The notes under the pieces: model-generated
The model's database searches: none
What the model saw: only the letters and a program-made list of their open reading frames with translations
What the model was told of the DNA's origin: nothing
Shown: positions 1 to 9,280 of the stretch, piece by piece
How positions within the stretch are numbered: the first letter of the stretch is position 1
Layout: each line of letters begins with the position of its first letter
Program-made: the position numbers and the translations under genes
Assembly (NCBI RefSeq): GCF_039541115.1
Contig: NZ_BAABFP010000007.1
Span: forward strand, 1-64,000
Direction: 5' to 3'
Source of the DNA: Angustibacter luteus
Lineage (GTDB): Bacteria; Actinomycetota; Actinomycetes; Actinomycetales; Angustibacteraceae
DNA: 64,000 nt

Positions 1-1163
1 GTCAGCGCCGTACCAGCCGGCACCCCGGTGTTCGACGCCCCCGGCTTACCCGCCGGCACGGCGGTCGCGCTGGTCGTGCTGGCTGACGGGGTGCTGGTGG
101 TCGAGGTGGTGGCCGTGCTCGTGGGGGACGTCGTGGGGGACGTGCTGGTGCTCGGGCTCGTGGGGGACGTCGTGGGGGACGTCGTGGGGGACGTGGTCGG
201 GGACGTGGTCGGGGACGTCGTGGCCGTGCTCGTGGGCGACGAGCTGGTCGTCGGCGTGGGCTGCGGAGCGGGGTGGACGACGGTCACCAGGCGGCGCACG
301 CTCAGGGAGGTGACCCGGACGCCGTTCGCCCGGGACAGCGCCGAGGTGTAGAAGGCGAGACCGGACGCCCCCGTGGCCGTCAGGCGCGCAGCGCTCTGGT
401 CGGTCCCGGTCGCCTGCCAGGCGGGAGTGGCCGAGCCGAGCTTCCACAGCTTGCTGGCCAGGCTGACCGGGGAGGTGCCGGACACGCGGGCGCGCAGCAC
501 GTAGTACGTGCCGGCCCTGGCTCGGGTCGCGAGCGTGACCGTGCGACCGACCGTGGTCAGCTGGTCCCGGCTGTTGGCCCGTGAGGTCTGGAGCTGGAGC
601 ACGCCGCCCTGGGCGACCCGGACCCGCTGGATGTAGGTGATGGTGCCGTGCTGCCGGGAGGTGATGCCCACCCAGGTGCCGTTCCCCCTGGTGGGCAGGG
701 AGGTGACCTTGAAGACGACGGTGGTCTCGCTGTCCCGCTCGTGGGTCCCGCTGAGGTAGGCCCGACGAGTTGATCCGGTGCGGACGACGACGCCGCCGGT
801 GGCGCCGCCCACGGAGAAGTCGTGCTTGCCCTGCAGGACCCAGGCTCCGCCGGTCGTGGCCGAGCCCCAGCTGCTGCGCCGAACGCGGGAGAAGGTGTCC
901 GATGCGACCGTGCTGGACAGCTCCAGCGTCGTCGAGGACGCGAGCTCGGCCTGCGGCAGCGGCAGCGCAGGGGCCGCCGCCTCGCCGGACCCCACGGTCC
1001 CGACCAGCAGGGCCCCGACGACGCTGACCCCGGCCACGGCGGGGGCGAGCCGGGCGAGCGCGGACGCCAGGCGCCCCCCGGGCCGCGGCAGGCGCACGAC
1101 GTGCGCGACCACGGTGACGGTCGGCGCTGCTGAATCACGAGTGGGGCGCGTGCTCTCGGCCAT
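1..1163 (-). CDS. Secreted jelly-roll protein with Thr/Ser/Pro linker, cut by the left edge
   Basis: The reading frame is open from an ATG at 1163 down to base 1 with no stop, so the C-terminus lies outside the window (about 387 residues visible). Residues 1-65 hold a long charged n-region and one hydrophobic segment ending near EAAAPA, consistent with an export signal. Residues about 80-265 form a beta-rich domain beginning SDTFSR and containing SWGSATTGGAW, clearly related to the C-terminal domain of the metallophosphatase at 16255-18162. Next comes a linker of TSPT repeats, then the phrase ASNTGVPAGTALT, which in actinobacterial secreted proteins commonly opens a right-handed parallel beta-helix domain. 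Export and a surface or carbohydrate-related role are inferred; the catalytic part, if any, is not visible. Confidence 0.75.
   Translation of the reverse strand, partial: MAESTRPTRDSAAPTVTVVAHVVRLPRPGGRLASALARLAPAVAGVSVVGALLVGTVGSGEAAAPALPLPQAELASSTTLELSSTVASDTFSRVRRSSWGSATTGGAWVLQGKHDFSVGGATGGVVVRTGSTRRAYLSGTHERDSETTVVFKVTSLPTRGNGTWVGITSRQHGTITYIQRVRVAQGGVLQLQTSRANSRDQLTTVGRTVTLATRARAGTYYVLRARVSGTSPVSLASKLWKLGSATPAWQATGTDQSAARLTATGASGLAFYTSALSRANGVRVTSLSVRRLVTVVHPAPQPTPTTSSSPTSTATTSPTTSPTTSPTTSPTTSPTSPSTSTSPTTSPTSTATTSTTSTPSASTTSATAVPAGKPGASNTGVPAGTAL
121..243. repeat. 12-bp tandem repeats coding for a TSPT linker
   Basis: About eight copies of a 12-bp unit close to GTGGGGGACGTC lie in register (121, 133, 160, 172, 184, 196, 208), with degenerate units after them. 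On the minus strand they encode Thr-Ser-Pro-Thr repeats in the linker of the surrounding secreted protein. The array is in-frame and a likely site of copy-number variation. Confidence 0.85.
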
Positions 1164-1244
1164 AGCAGGGCAACGGTCTAGTCACCCCCACCCTGTAGTC
1201 GGATGATCTTGAGTTCACCCAGGCGGCCCAGCACGCAAACAGCG

Positions 1245-1282
1245 CGATGCCCGACCGGTGACTAGTCACCGGCCGGGCATCG
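1245..1282 (-). terminator. Long hairpin after the LAYTG surface protein gene
   Basis: An 18-bp inverted repeat with one mismatch and a minimal loop (left arm 1245-1262, right arm 1265-1282; core ACCGGTGAC/GTCACCGG). It lies 18 bases beyond the stop of the minus-strand gene at 1300 and before the next minus-strand gene. There is no long U-tract, as is usual in high-GC actinobacteria. Confidence 0.7.
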
Positions 1283-1299
1283 GCATTGCTGTGGGTGGG

Positions 1300-1599
1300 T
1301 CAGGCGCGGGCGCCTCGCTTGCGCGTGGCGGCCACCAGGAACGCACCGCCGGCGGTCAGGCCGACACCAGCGGCCAGCCAGATGGCGACGTCCGTACCCG
1401 TGTACGCGAGCGCCGGGCTGTCGGCGTTCGAGCTCTGCACGGTCGGCGCCGTCGAGGACGACGGAAGCACGCTCACCGTGGCGGACGGTGTCGGTGCCGG
1501 GTAGTCGTTGTCTGCCGCGTTGGCCACTGCGGGCCCGCCGAGGACGGCCACACCGCAGAGCACCGCTGCGGCGGCGGAACGACGAAGCGTGCTGCGCAT
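1300..1599 (-). CDS. Small sortase-type cell-surface protein (LAYTG)
   Basis: 99 residues. A signal peptide is evident (MRSTLRRSAAAAVLCGVAVL, cleavage near ANAADN). A short Pro/Ser/Thr-rich stretch follows, then LAYTG at residues 64-68, a hydrophobic helix (about 70-90) and a basic tail (RKRGARA). This is the layout of a sortase substrate; LAxTG is the motif favoured by class E sortases of actinobacteria, so covalent attachment to peptidoglycan is likely. The exposed part is only about 35 residues, so the role may be structural or spore/surface-related. The ATG at 1599 is chosen because AAGGGG lies 8-13 bases upstream; an in-frame TTG at 1620 has no comparable site. No sortase gene is in the window. 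Confidence 0.75.
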   Translation of the reverse strand: MRSTLRRSAAAAVLCGVAVLGGPAVANAADNDYPAPTPSATVSVLPSSSTAPTVQSSNADSPALAYTGTDVAIWLAAGVGLTAGGAFLVAATRKRGARA

Positions 1600-1740
1600 G
1601 ATCTGAACCCCTTGACTCAAGCGTGGACAACAACCCAGTGGAACAAGGACAACGCTACATGGCGTAGTGCTCCACCCGCAGGCATACCCCCGAAGAGGGC
1701 CAAAGAATGACGCTGCGTAGTGGAAGGTTCGCCGGACGCG

Positions 1741-3504
1741 CTACGGCACGCGCTGCCCGGCGACCTTCACCACGGTGGGTGAGGACGTCACGGGCGGCAC
1801 CACGGTGGTCATCCCCTGGCCGCCGCCGAGCGACACGGTCAGGGTCCGGTGCTCACCGCGCGGGATCGTCATGGTCACGCGCAGGACGTTCCACCCACGC
1901 TCCGTGCCCGCGCCGAACGCCACGGGCTTGCCGTCGAGCTGGGCGCCGCGGACCGACACGGTCGGGGGCAGGTGCACCTGGACGACGACCTGGTGGGTCG
2001 TCGGGTCGGCGCCCGGCAGATGGTTCTGGGCGTAGCCGGCGACCGTCGCAGGTGCCTCGTTGCGCACCGACACGTCCAGCGCGCGACCGGGCGCGAGGTC
2101 GATGGACACCCGATCCCAGTAGTCGAGCTTCGAGGCGTCCGTGTTCACGAGCGAGACCCGGGCCGTGCTGCCGTCGGGCTTGCCGAGGCCGCCGTCCGCG
2201 CCCAGGTTCGACAGGGCCTGCTGGACGGACCCGACGGGGCTCCAGGCCATGAGCTGACCCTGCGAGGTGGCGTCCCGCAACGCCTGCACGAGCTTGACGC
2301 CGTCCACGTTGCTGGTGGTGAGCTTGCCGAAGACCGACTTCAGGACGTCCTGCACGTAGGCGTTGCGCACCGTGGTGTCCGGGATCGTGCGGTAGATGTC
2401 GGCGCCGAACAGGTCCGCGGCGTTCTGCGAGGTGATCTGCGGACCTCGGGCCACCTTGACCGGGCCGGTGACCTCGAGCAGCCGGGCCAGGGCACGGGGG
2501 GTGATGCTCACGATGGTGCTGCTGGTCGGTGCGCTCTGGCCCCCGCTCTGGCTCGTGTAGCGCCGGAAGCTCGCGGCGAGCAGGGGGGCCGCCCGGGTGA
2601 AGTCGGGGGACAGGTTGCTGTTGCGGACGTCGCGCAGCTGGGGTCCGTAGAGCGCGACCAGGTCGCGCGGCAGCTCGTCGGTCGGCGTCTTGTAGGGGAT
2701 GACGTCGTCGTTCACGTCGGTGCGCACCAGGTCCAGACGGCCGCGGTCGGCCTTGATGACCGCCAGGGCGCCGATGATGCCGCCGGTCCCGCGGGCCTCG
2801 GACGGGTTCTGGACGCCGACCAGGATGCCGCTCGGGTCGTCCGCGCCGAGCACCTGCGCGGCGACGACCAGACCGTCCGCCGCCGTGGCGACCGAGGAGT
2901 TCACCAGGTCGACGGCGTTGCGCGCCTTCTCGATCGGGCCGCGCAGCGGTTCGGCGACGCCCTGCAGGTTGATCTCGTCGACGGCTTGGGCCGAGTGTGC
3001 GGCCGGAAGCTTCGCGCGCTCGACGTCGGCGCGGAGCACCGCCAGCCGGTCCGAGTCGATGCTGCCGTCGGGGCGGCGCGCGCGGTCCTGCAGGGTGCCG
3101 ACCACGCCGAGCAGGGGGTCGACGGTGCCATCCACCGTGTCGTGCAGCGCGAAGACCGTGCGGCGGACCGCCTTCAGGTCGTCCCCGTAGTACGGCGCGG
3201 CCTGCGGCACCAGCCACTGCGGCCCGGCCAGCGCCTTCGTCGCAATGGTCAGGTGTCGGGACAACGAGACGATGCCGTCGCCGGCACCCGAGATGTCCTC
3301 CGCCTTCAGTGCGGCCTTGACCCGGTCGCCGTCCGCCTGCGCCGACCGCAGCGCCAGGCCGGCCACGATCCCCTCGAGGACGAGCAGGACGACGAGCGCG
3401 AGCAGCAGACCGAGGACGATCTTGATCGCCAGACGCGCCCAGGAGCGCCCGCGGGTGGCGAGGTCGTCGTCGGCATCGACGGCCTCGAGATCAGTGGCCT
3501 GCAC
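1741..3504 (-). CDS. DUF4012 domain-containing membrane-anchored protein
   Basis: 587 residues. A cytoplasmic N-terminus (about 26 residues) precedes one strong transmembrane helix (IVLGLLLALVVLLVLEGIVA, about residues 29-48); the rest is predicted extracytoplasmic. The body matches the DUF4012 family of actinobacterial envelope proteins, which often sit beside exopolysaccharide or glycosyltransferase genes; the biochemical function is unknown. Here it follows a GT4 glycosyltransferase by only 9 bases on the same strand, supporting a joint role in surface polysaccharide formation. The GTG start at 3504 is backed by a TAGCCT hexamer 6 bases upstream that overlaps the stop codon of the glycosyltransferase, so it may also have its own leaderless promoter. 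Confidence 0.85.
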   Translation of the reverse strand: MQATDLEAVDADDDLATRGRSWARLAIKIVLGLLLALVVLLVLEGIVAGLALRSAQADGDRVKAALKAEDISGAGDGIVSLSRHLTIATKALAGPQWLVPQAAPYYGDDLKAVRRTVFALHDTVDGTVDPLLGVVGTLQDRARRPDGSIDSDRLAVLRADVERAKLPAAHSAQAVDEINLQGVAEPLRGPIEKARNAVDLVNSSVATAADGLVVAAQVLGADDPSGILVGVQNPSEARGTGGIIGALAVIKADRGRLDLVRTDVNDDVIPYKTPTDELPRDLVALYGPQLRDVRNSNLSPDFTRAAPLLAASFRRYTSQSGGQSAPTSSTIVSITPRALARLLEVTGPVKVARGPQITSQNAADLFGADIYRTIPDTTVRNAYVQDVLKSVFGKLTTSNVDGVKLVQALRDATSQGQLMAWSPVGSVQQALSNLGADGGLGKPDGSTARVSLVNTDASKLDYWDRVSIDLAPGRALDVSVRNEAPATVAGYAQNHLPGADPTTHQVVVQVHLPPTVSVRGAQLDGKPVAFGAGTERGWNVLRVTMTIPRGEHRTLTVSLGGGQGMTTVVPPVTSSPTVVKVAGQRVP

Positions 3505-3510
3505 CGTCGA

Positions 3511-3516
3511 AGGCTA
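3511..3516 (-). promoter_or_regulatory. Predicted leaderless -10 (TAGCCT) for the DUF4012 gene
   Basis: TAGCCT on the minus strand, 6 bases before the GTG at 3504. Its first three bases are the TAG stop of the preceding glycosyltransferase gene. It fits the window-wide xANNNT pattern at 6-7 bases from the start. Confidence 0.5.
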
Positions 3517-4695
3517 ACTGCCGCCCTGCTCGCGCCGTGGCGGTTTGCCGGAACCTCCACGGTTGACCGGTCCGAGCACGACGCGGGCCACGTGCTCGCG
3601 GTAGCGGCGCGGCGAGTAGCGGCGGGCGGCCTCGGCGACGTCGTCCGGCATCTGGGCCAGGACCTGCGGCCAGTCCCCGACCAGCTCGGCGAGGGCGTCG
3701 GCGAGGGCCTGTGGGTCGGCGGGCGGGACGCTGCGGGTGGCCTTCAGCCCCTCGACCGCCTCGAGCAGCCCGCTGGTCGCCGAGGCGACGACCGGCCGTC
3801 CGGCGAGCACCCCCTCGACCGCGGTGTTGCCGAACGGCTCGTCCAGGCGGGACGGGACGACGAGGACGTCGGCGCCGGCCAGCAGGGTCCAGACGTCGGA
3901 GCTGAAGCCGTGGAAGGTGACGCGGTCCGTCAGGGCGAGCCGGGCCACCTGCTCGCCCAGCTGCTGCTCGTACCACTCGTACCCGGGGAAGACCGCACCG
4001 ACGATGCCCAGACGGGCCCGGTGCCCGGACTGGTTGAGCAGCCCGACCGCGGCCACGGCCACGTCCACGCCCTTGCGCTCGGACAGCCGCCCGACGTACA
4101 GCACGCGCAGCTCGTCCGTGACGTCCGCCCGCAGGGGCGTGACGTCCGCCGGGCCGGGGATGCCGTTGTAGACGACCTCGCTGGTGCGCTCGAGGCGGCC
4201 GAAGGTATCGGCCAGGACGTCGGCGCTGAACTGGCTGTTGACCACGAGGCGGTGCGCGAGCAGCAGCGGGGCGACCAGCGCCCGGCGGACCACGGGCCGC
4301 GCCGACCGCTCCGCCTCGTGCACGTGGCAGACCACGTCGGCCCGCACCAGGCGCGCCAGCACGAGCCAGAGCGGAGCCGTGATCGTGCTGACGTAGACGA
4401 CGTCCGGCCGGACCCGGCGCAGCAGCCGCATCCCCGCCGGCACGGCGGCCGCGGTGGCCGCGAGCAGCCGCAGCAGCCCGGTGGGTGACAGGTAGGCCTT
4501 GCGCAGCACCGGCGTCGGGGTGAACACGACCTCGACGCCGAGCTCGCCCAGCAGCTCGGTCAGCGGGCCGGGGGTCGGCAGGGTGACCACGACGCGAGCG
4601 CCCTGCTCGAGCAGGCCACGCACGGTCTCGACCATGACGCGGTCCGAGCCGTACAGGTCCGCGCCGGGGTGCGTGACCAGCACTGTCGTCCCCAT
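3514..4695 (-). CDS. Glycosyltransferase family 4 (GT-B fold)
   Basis: 393 residues. The protein opens with the GT-B nucleotide-fold signature (TVLVTHPGADLYGSDRVM), and the C-terminal donor-binding half carries EPFGNTAVEGVLAGRPVVAS, the E-x7-E motif of retaining family 4 enzymes. YVGRLSERKGVD is the usual start of the C-terminal domain. It probably transfers a sugar from a nucleotide donor onto an envelope polysaccharide or lipid carrier in the cytoplasm; the sugar cannot be read from sequence. The ATG at 4695 is preceded by AGAGGTG. The same frame stays open far upstream through mfd on the opposite strand, but that extension has no glycosyltransferase similarity and is a GC artefact. It forms an operon with the DUF4012 gene. 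Confidence 0.88.
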   Translation of the reverse strand: MGTTVLVTHPGADLYGSDRVMVETVRGLLEQGARVVVTLPTPGPLTELLGELGVEVVFTPTPVLRKAYLSPTGLLRLLAATAAAVPAGMRLLRRVRPDVVYVSTITAPLWLVLARLVRADVVCHVHEAERSARPVVRRALVAPLLLAHRLVVNSQFSADVLADTFGRLERTSEVVYNGIPGPADVTPLRADVTDELRVLYVGRLSERKGVDVAVAAVGLLNQSGHRARLGIVGAVFPGYEWYEQQLGEQVARLALTDRVTFHGFSSDVWTLLAGADVLVVPSRLDEPFGNTAVEGVLAGRPVVASATSGLLEAVEGLKATRSVPPADPQALADALAELVGDWPQVLAQMPDDVAEAARRYSPRRYREHVARVVLGPVNRGGSGKPPRREQGGS

Positions 4696-4800
4696 GCCCA
4701 CCTCTGGTCGCCACCCCGAGCTCGTCCGCCGGTCGGGTCGATCCTTCCATGCGGGTGGGTGGCCCGGGGGGCGGATGCGGGGTTTGTCAGCGGTCCCGCA

Positions 4801-4806
4801 TAGGCT
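4801..4806 (+). promoter_or_regulatory. Predicted -10 (TAGGCT) of mfd
   Basis: TAGGCT ends 9 bases before the mfd ATG. A transcript starting 6-8 bases downstream would have almost no leader. No clear -35 box is seen. Confidence 0.5.
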
Positions 4807-4815
4807 GAGGGACTC

Positions 4816-7800
4816 ATGAGCCTGAGCTCGATCCTCCCGCCGTTGCTGGCCGACGCCGCGCTGGCGCAGGCCCGCGACCTCGCCCGCTCCGGCGGCGTCC
4901 GCACGCTCGACCTGTCCGCGCCGGCCGGGGCCTGGCCGCTGGTCGCCAGCGCGCTGGCCTCGTCGGACCCGACCGCGGCCGGCCGCCCGCTGCTCGTGGT
5001 CACCGCGACCACCCGTGAGGCGGAGGACCTCGCCTCGGCGCTGTCCTGCTTCCTGCCCGGTGACCGGGTCGTGGACTTCCCGTCGTGGGAGACGCTGCCG
5101 CACGAGCGGCTGAGCCCGCGCAGCGACACGGTCGGGCGCCGGCTCGCCGTGCTGCGCCGGCTGGCGCACCCGGACCCGTCCGACCCCACCGCCGGCCCCG
5201 TATCCGTCGTGGTCGCCCCGGTCCGCGCGGTGCTGCAGCCCATCGTGGCCGGCCTCGGCGACCTGGAGCCGGTGCGGCTGGCGACGGGTGACACGGCCGA
5301 CCTCGAGGACGTGGCCCGAGCCCTCGCCGGCGCCGCCTACGCCCGCACCGACCTGGTGGAGCGGCGCGGTGAGTTCGCCCTGCGCGGCGGCATCCTGGAC
5401 GTCTTCCCGCCGACCGAGCAGCACCCGTTGCGGGTCGAGTTCTGGGGCGACACGGTCGAGGAGATCCGCTACTTCGCGGTCGCCGACCAGCGCAGCCTGG
5501 AGATCGCCGAGCACGGGCTGTGGGCGCCCCCCTGCCGCGAGCTGCTGCTCACCGACGCCGTCCGCGAACGGGCCCGCGCGCTCGTGCCGCAGCTGCCGGG
5601 CGTCGCCGACCTGCTGGCGAAGGTGTCCGAGGGCATCGCGGTGGAGGGCATGGAGTCGCTCACCCCCGCCCTGGTGGACCGCATGGAACTGCTCGTCGAC
5701 GTGCTGCCCGAGGGGGCGATGGTGCTGGTCTGCGACCCCGAGCGCGTCCGCGCGCGGGCCCACGACCTGGTCGCCACGAGCGTCGAGTTCCTGGACGCGA
5801 GCTGGGCCAACGCGTCGGCCGGCAACGTCACCCCGATCGACCTGGAGGCGGTGCTCGGCACGGCGTCCTTCCGCGAGCTCGCCGACGTCCGCGAGCACGC
5901 GCTCGCGGTGGACGTCCCGTGGTGGACCGTCGGGCCCTTCGCGGTCGACTCCGAGACGGCCAGCGGTGGGGACCACGTCCGGTCGGACGACGGCGGGTCG
6001 GTTGGCGGGGCGCTCGCGCTCAGCCTGGATGCGCACGACGTGGACTCCTACCGCGGCGACACGGTCCGCGCGCTGGACGACCTGGCGTCCTGGACGTCGT
6101 CCGGCTGGCGCGTCGTGGTGGTCAGCGAGGGCGGCGGCCTGGCCCAGCGCGTCGTCGAGGTGCTCGGCGAGCGCGAGGTGCCGTCCCGGCTGACGGCGTC
6201 GCTGGACGACCAGGAGCCCGCCGCCGGCATGGTGGAGGTGACGACCGGTCGGCTGGCCCGCGGCTTCGTGGCCCCGGGGGTCAAGCTCGTGCTGGTCACC
6301 GAGACGGACCTGACCGGGACGGCGGGCCAGTCCACCAAGGACATGCGCCGGATGCCGTCGCGCCGGCGCAACGTCGTCGACCCGCTGCAGCTGCGGCCGG
6401 GCGACCACGTCGTGCACGAGCAGCACGGCGTCGGCCGGTTCGTCGAGATGATGCAGCGCACCGTGGCGGACTCGACCCGCGAGTACCTGGTGATCGAGTA
6501 CGCGTCGAGCAAGCGGGGCCAGCCGGCGGACCGGCTGTTCGTGCCGAGCGACTCCCTCGACCAGGTGACCAAGTACGTCGGCGGCGAGGCGCCCACGCTC
6601 AACAAGCTGGGCGGCGGCGACTGGGCGAAGACCAAGGGTCGCGCGCGCAAGGCGGTCAAGCAGATCGCGGGCGAGCTGATCCGGCTGTACTCGGCCCGGA
6701 TGGCCTCGCCCGGCTACGCCTTCGGCGCGGACACGCCGTGGCAGCGCGAGCTCGAGGACGCCTTCGCCTACGTCGAGACCCCGGACCAGCTGGTCACCAT
6801 CGACGAGGTCAAGGCGGACATGGAGCGCTCGGTCCCGATGGACCGGCTGATCTGCGGCGACGTGGGCTACGGCAAGACCGAGATCGCGGTGCGTGCGGCG
6901 TTCAAGGCGGTGCAGGACGGCAAGCAGGTCGCGATCCTGGTGCCGACCACCCTGCTGGTGCAGCAGCACTTCAACACCTTCTCCGAGCGCTACGCCAACT
7001 TCCCGGTCGTGGTGAAGGCGCTGTCCCGCTTCCAGTCCGACAAGGAGGCCGCGGCCGTCAAGGACGGCATCCGCGACGGCAGCGTCGACGTGGTCATCGG
7101 CACCCACCGCCTGCTGACCACCGACTTCCGGTTCAAGGACCTCGGCCTCATCGTGGTCGACGAGGAGCAGCGCTTCGGCGTCGAGCACAAGGAGCAGCTG
7201 AAGGCGATGCGCACGGCGGTGGACGTGCTCGCCATGAGCGCCACGCCGATCCCGCGCACGCTCGAGATGGCCGTCACCGGGATCCGCGAGATGTCCACTC
7301 TCGCAACGCCTCCGGAGGAGCGCCACCCGGTGCTCACCTTCGTCGGGGGCTACGACGAGAAGCAGATCGGTGCGGCGATCCGGCGCGAGCTGCTGCGCGA
7401 CGGCCAGGTGTTCTACATCCACAACCGGGTCAGCTCGATCGAGAAGGCCGCCAGCCGGCTGCGCGAGCTGGTCCCCGAGGCGCGGATCGCCACCGCGCAC
7501 GGCCAGATGGGCGAGCACAAGCTCGAGCAGGTGGTCGTCGACTTCTGGGAGAAGAAGTTCGACGTGCTGGTCTGCACGACGATCGTCGAGACCGGCCTGG
7601 ACATCAGCAACGCCAACACGTTGATCCTCGAGCGGGCGGAGAACTTCGGCCTGTCCCAGCTGCACCAGCTGCGCGGCCGGGTCGGCCGCGGCCGCGAGCG
7701 GGCCTACGCCTACTTCCTGTACCCGCCCGAGAAGCCGCTCACCGAGACGGCGCTGGACCGGCTGCAGACGATCGCCCAGCACACCGACCTGGGCTCCGGC

Positions 7801-8445
7801 ATGCAGGTGGCGATGAAGGACCTCGAGATCCGCGGGGCCGGCAACCTGCTGGGCGGCGAGCAGTCCGGGCACATCGCGGGGGTCGGCTTCGACCTGTACG
7901 TGCGCCTGGTCGGCGAGGCCGTCGCCGAGTACCGCGGCGACGGCGAGCAGGCCCCGGCCGAGATGAAGGTCGAGCTGCCGGTCGACGCGCACCTGCCGCA
8001 CGAGTACGTGCCGGGGGAGCGGCTGCGGCTGGAGGCCTACAAGAAGCTGGCCGAGGCCGACACCGAGCAGGCCGTCGAGGCGGTCAAGGACGAGCTGGTC
8101 GACCGGTACGGCACCCCGCCGCAGCCGGTGCAGAACCTGCTGGACGTCGCGCGGCTGCGGGTGCACGCCCGGCGGGCCGGGCTCACGGACGTGGCGGTGC
8201 AGGGCAACCACATCCGCTTCGCCCCGGTGGAGCTGCGCGAGAGCCAGCAGCTGCGGCTGACCCGGCTCTACCCGGGCTCGCTGGTCCGGCCGGCGGTGCG
8301 CGCGATGATGGTGCCGAAGCCGACCACGGCGCGGATCGGCGGTCGCCCGCTGCGCGACGAGGAGGTGCTGCGCTGGGCCCGCGACGTGGTCGACGCCGTG
8401 CTGCTGGACTCGGTCGGCGCCGCCGCCTCAGCGAGCGGCGGCTGA
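4816..8445 (+). CDS. mfd: Transcription-repair coupling factor Mfd
   Basis: 1209 residues, full length for the family. Mfd displaces RNA polymerase stalled at DNA lesions and recruits UvrA. Domains in order: UvrB-like N-terminal region (about 1-400), RNA-polymerase-interaction domain with [13 protein letters not shown] (about 530-610), and a RecG-type helicase core with Walker [10 protein letters not shown] (about residue 681), the DEEQ box in VVDEEQRFG (about 782) and motif [17 protein letters not shown]. The TRCF C-terminal domain follows ([18 protein letters not shown]). The first ATG is used and the reading frame is intact. It is divergent from the glycosyltransferase gene and followed 74 bases later by cysQ. 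Confidence 0.97.
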   Translation: MSLSSILPPLLADAALAQARDLARSGGVRTLDLSAPAGAWPLVASALASSDPTAAGRPLLVVTATTREAEDLASALSCFLPGDRVVDFPSWETLPHERLSPRSDTVGRRLAVLRRLAHPDPSDPTAGPVSVVVAPVRAVLQPIVAGLGDLEPVRLATGDTADLEDVARALAGAAYARTDLVERRGEFALRGGILDVFPPTEQHPLRVEFWGDTVEEIRYFAVADQRSLEIAEHGLWAPPCRELLLTDAVRERARALVPQLPGVADLLAKVSEGIAVEGMESLTPALVDRMELLVDVLPEGAMVLVCDPERVRARAHDLVATSVEFLDASWANASAGNVTPIDLEAVLGTASFRELADVREHALAVDVPWWTVGPFAVDSETASGGDHVRSDDGGSVGGALALSLDAHDVDSYRGDTVRALDDLASWTSSGWRVVVVSEGGGLAQRVVEVLGEREVPSRLTASLDDQEPAAGMVEVTTGRLARGFVAPGVKLVLVTETDLTGTAGQSTKDMRRMPSRRRNVVDPLQLRPGDHVVHEQHGVGRFVEMMQRTVADSTREYLVIEYASSKRGQPADRLFVPSDSLDQVTKYVGGEAPTLNKLGGGDWAKTKGRARKAVKQIAGELIRLYSARMASPGYAFGADTPWQRELEDAFAYVETPDQLVTIDEVKADMERSVPMDRLICGDVGYGKTEIAVRAAFKAVQDGKQVAILVPTTLLVQQHFNTFSERYANFPVVVKALSRFQSDKEAAAVKDGIRDGSVDVVIGTHRLLTTDFRFKDLGLIVVDEEQRFGVEHKEQLKAMRTAVDVLAMSATPIPRTLEMAVTGIREMSTLATPPEERHPVLTFVGGYDEKQIGAAIRRELLRDGQVFYIHNRVSSIEKAASRLRELVPEARIATAHGQMGEHKLEQVVVDFWEKKFDVLVCTTIVETGLDISNANTLILERAENFGLSQLHQLRGRVGRGRERAYAYFLYPPEKPLTETALDRLQTIAQHTDLGSGMQVAMKDLEIRGAGNLLGGEQSGHIAGVGFDLYVRLVGEAVAEYRGDGEQAPAEMKVELPVDAHLPHEYVPGERLRLEAYKKLAEADTEQAVEAVKDELVDRYGTPPQPVQNLLDVARLRVHARRAGLTDVAVQGNHIRFAPVELRESQQLRLTRLYPGSLVRPAVRAMMVPKPTTARIGGRPLRDEEVLRWARDVVDAVLLDSVGAAASASGG

Positions 8446-8507
8446 GCCCCACCGTCCGACATGTGGACGGCGGCCGTGCGAGCAGGTGCTCGGCCGCTCC
8501 GGTTGCC

Positions 8508-8513
8508 TACGCT
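8508..8513 (+). promoter_or_regulatory. Predicted leaderless -10 (TACGCT) for cysQ
   Basis: TACGCT stands exactly 6 bases before the GTG at 8520, matching the window-wide leaderless pattern, and helps decide that start. Confidence 0.45.
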
Positions 8514-8519
8514 CGTGCC

Positions 8520-9278
8520 GTGCCTGACCACCGCCGCGACGCCGAGCTCGCTCGCGGGCTGGCGGACGAGGCGGGGCGGCTGCTCCTGGACGTCCGGGAG
8601 CAGGGGCTCACCGGACGCGAGCTGGCGGCGGACGGCGACGCGCGCTCGCACGAGCACCTGCTGGGCCGGCTGCAGCAGGAGCGCCCAGGCGACGCGGTGC
8701 TCAGCGAGGAGGGTGAGGACGACGCAGCCCGGCTGAGCAGCGAGCGGGTCTGGATCGTCGACCCGCTGGACGGCACCCGCGAGTTCGCCGAGGCCGGCCG
8801 CACCGACTGGGCCGTGCACGTCGCACTCTGGCAGCGCGACGAGCTGGTGGCCGGGGCGGTCGCGCTGCCCGCACGCGGCGTCACGTTCGGCACCGACGTA
8901 CCGGCCCGACGTCCGACCGGGCTCCCCGCACCGATCCGGCTGGCGGTCAGCCGCAGCCGCCCACCGGCGTTCGTCGGCGCCCTCGCCGAGCGGATCGGCG
9001 CCGAGCTCGTCCCGATGGGCAGCGCCGGGGTGAAGGCCACGGCCGTCCTGGACGACGCCGCAGACGCCTACGTGCACGCCGGCGGTCAGTACGAGTGGGA
9101 CTCGGCCGCGCCCGTCGCGGTGTGCCGTTCGTCCGGTCTGTGGACGTCGCGGCTGGACGGCAGTGCCTTGAGGTACAACCGACGTGATCCTCTGCTGCCG
9201 GACCTGCTGGTCTGCCGGCCCGAGATCGCGGAGCTCCTGCTCACCGAGCTCCGCGCCTACCTGCCCGAGGTGGACTGA
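8520..9278 (+). CDS. cysQ: 3'(2'),5'-bisphosphate nucleotidase CysQ
   Basis: 252 residues, inositol-monophosphatase superfamily. The metal-binding core WIVDPLDGTREFAEAG (about 77-92) has the DPxDG motif, the acidic pair SEEGED lies upstream, and the second metal motif YEWDSAAPVAV is near residue 195. CysQ removes the 3' phosphate of PAP left after PAPS use, preventing build-up in sulfate assimilation. Its position directly before cysD-cysN supports this over a general inositol phosphatase role. The start is taken as GTG (VPDHRRD) on the basis of the TACGCT hexamer 6 bases upstream. The gap to cysD is 2 bases, so the three genes probably form one operon. Confidence 0.88.
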   Translation: MPDHRRDAELARGLADEAGRLLLDVREQGLTGRELAADGDARSHEHLLGRLQQERPGDAVLSEEGEDDAARLSSERVWIVDPLDGTREFAEAGRTDWAVHVALWQRDELVAGAVALPARGVTFGTDVPARRPTGLPAPIRLAVSRSRPPAFVGALAERIGAELVPMGSAGVKATAVLDDAADAYVHAGGQYEWDSAAPVAVCRSSGLWTSRLDGSALRYNRRDPLLPDLLVCRPEIAELLLTELRAYLPEVD

Positions 9279-9280
9279 CC

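Noticed and set aside
60-250. Repeats near the left edge considered as a CRISPR array.
   Set aside because: The unit is 12 bp, there are no spacers, and the array is in-frame coding for a Thr/Ser/Pro linker.
1849-4488. Large plus-strand open frame opposite the DUF4012 and glycosyltransferase genes.
   Set aside because: It is low-complexity (Arg/Gly/Asp/His) and antisense to two well-supported genes; no motif or ribosome site.
4696-8211. A minus-strand frame stays open for over 3.5 kb through mfd, continuous with the glycosyltransferase gene.
   Set aside because: Long antisense frames are expected in very GC-rich genes; the translation is His/Arg/Gln-rich, has no recognisable domain, and mfd on the plus strand is complete and canonical.
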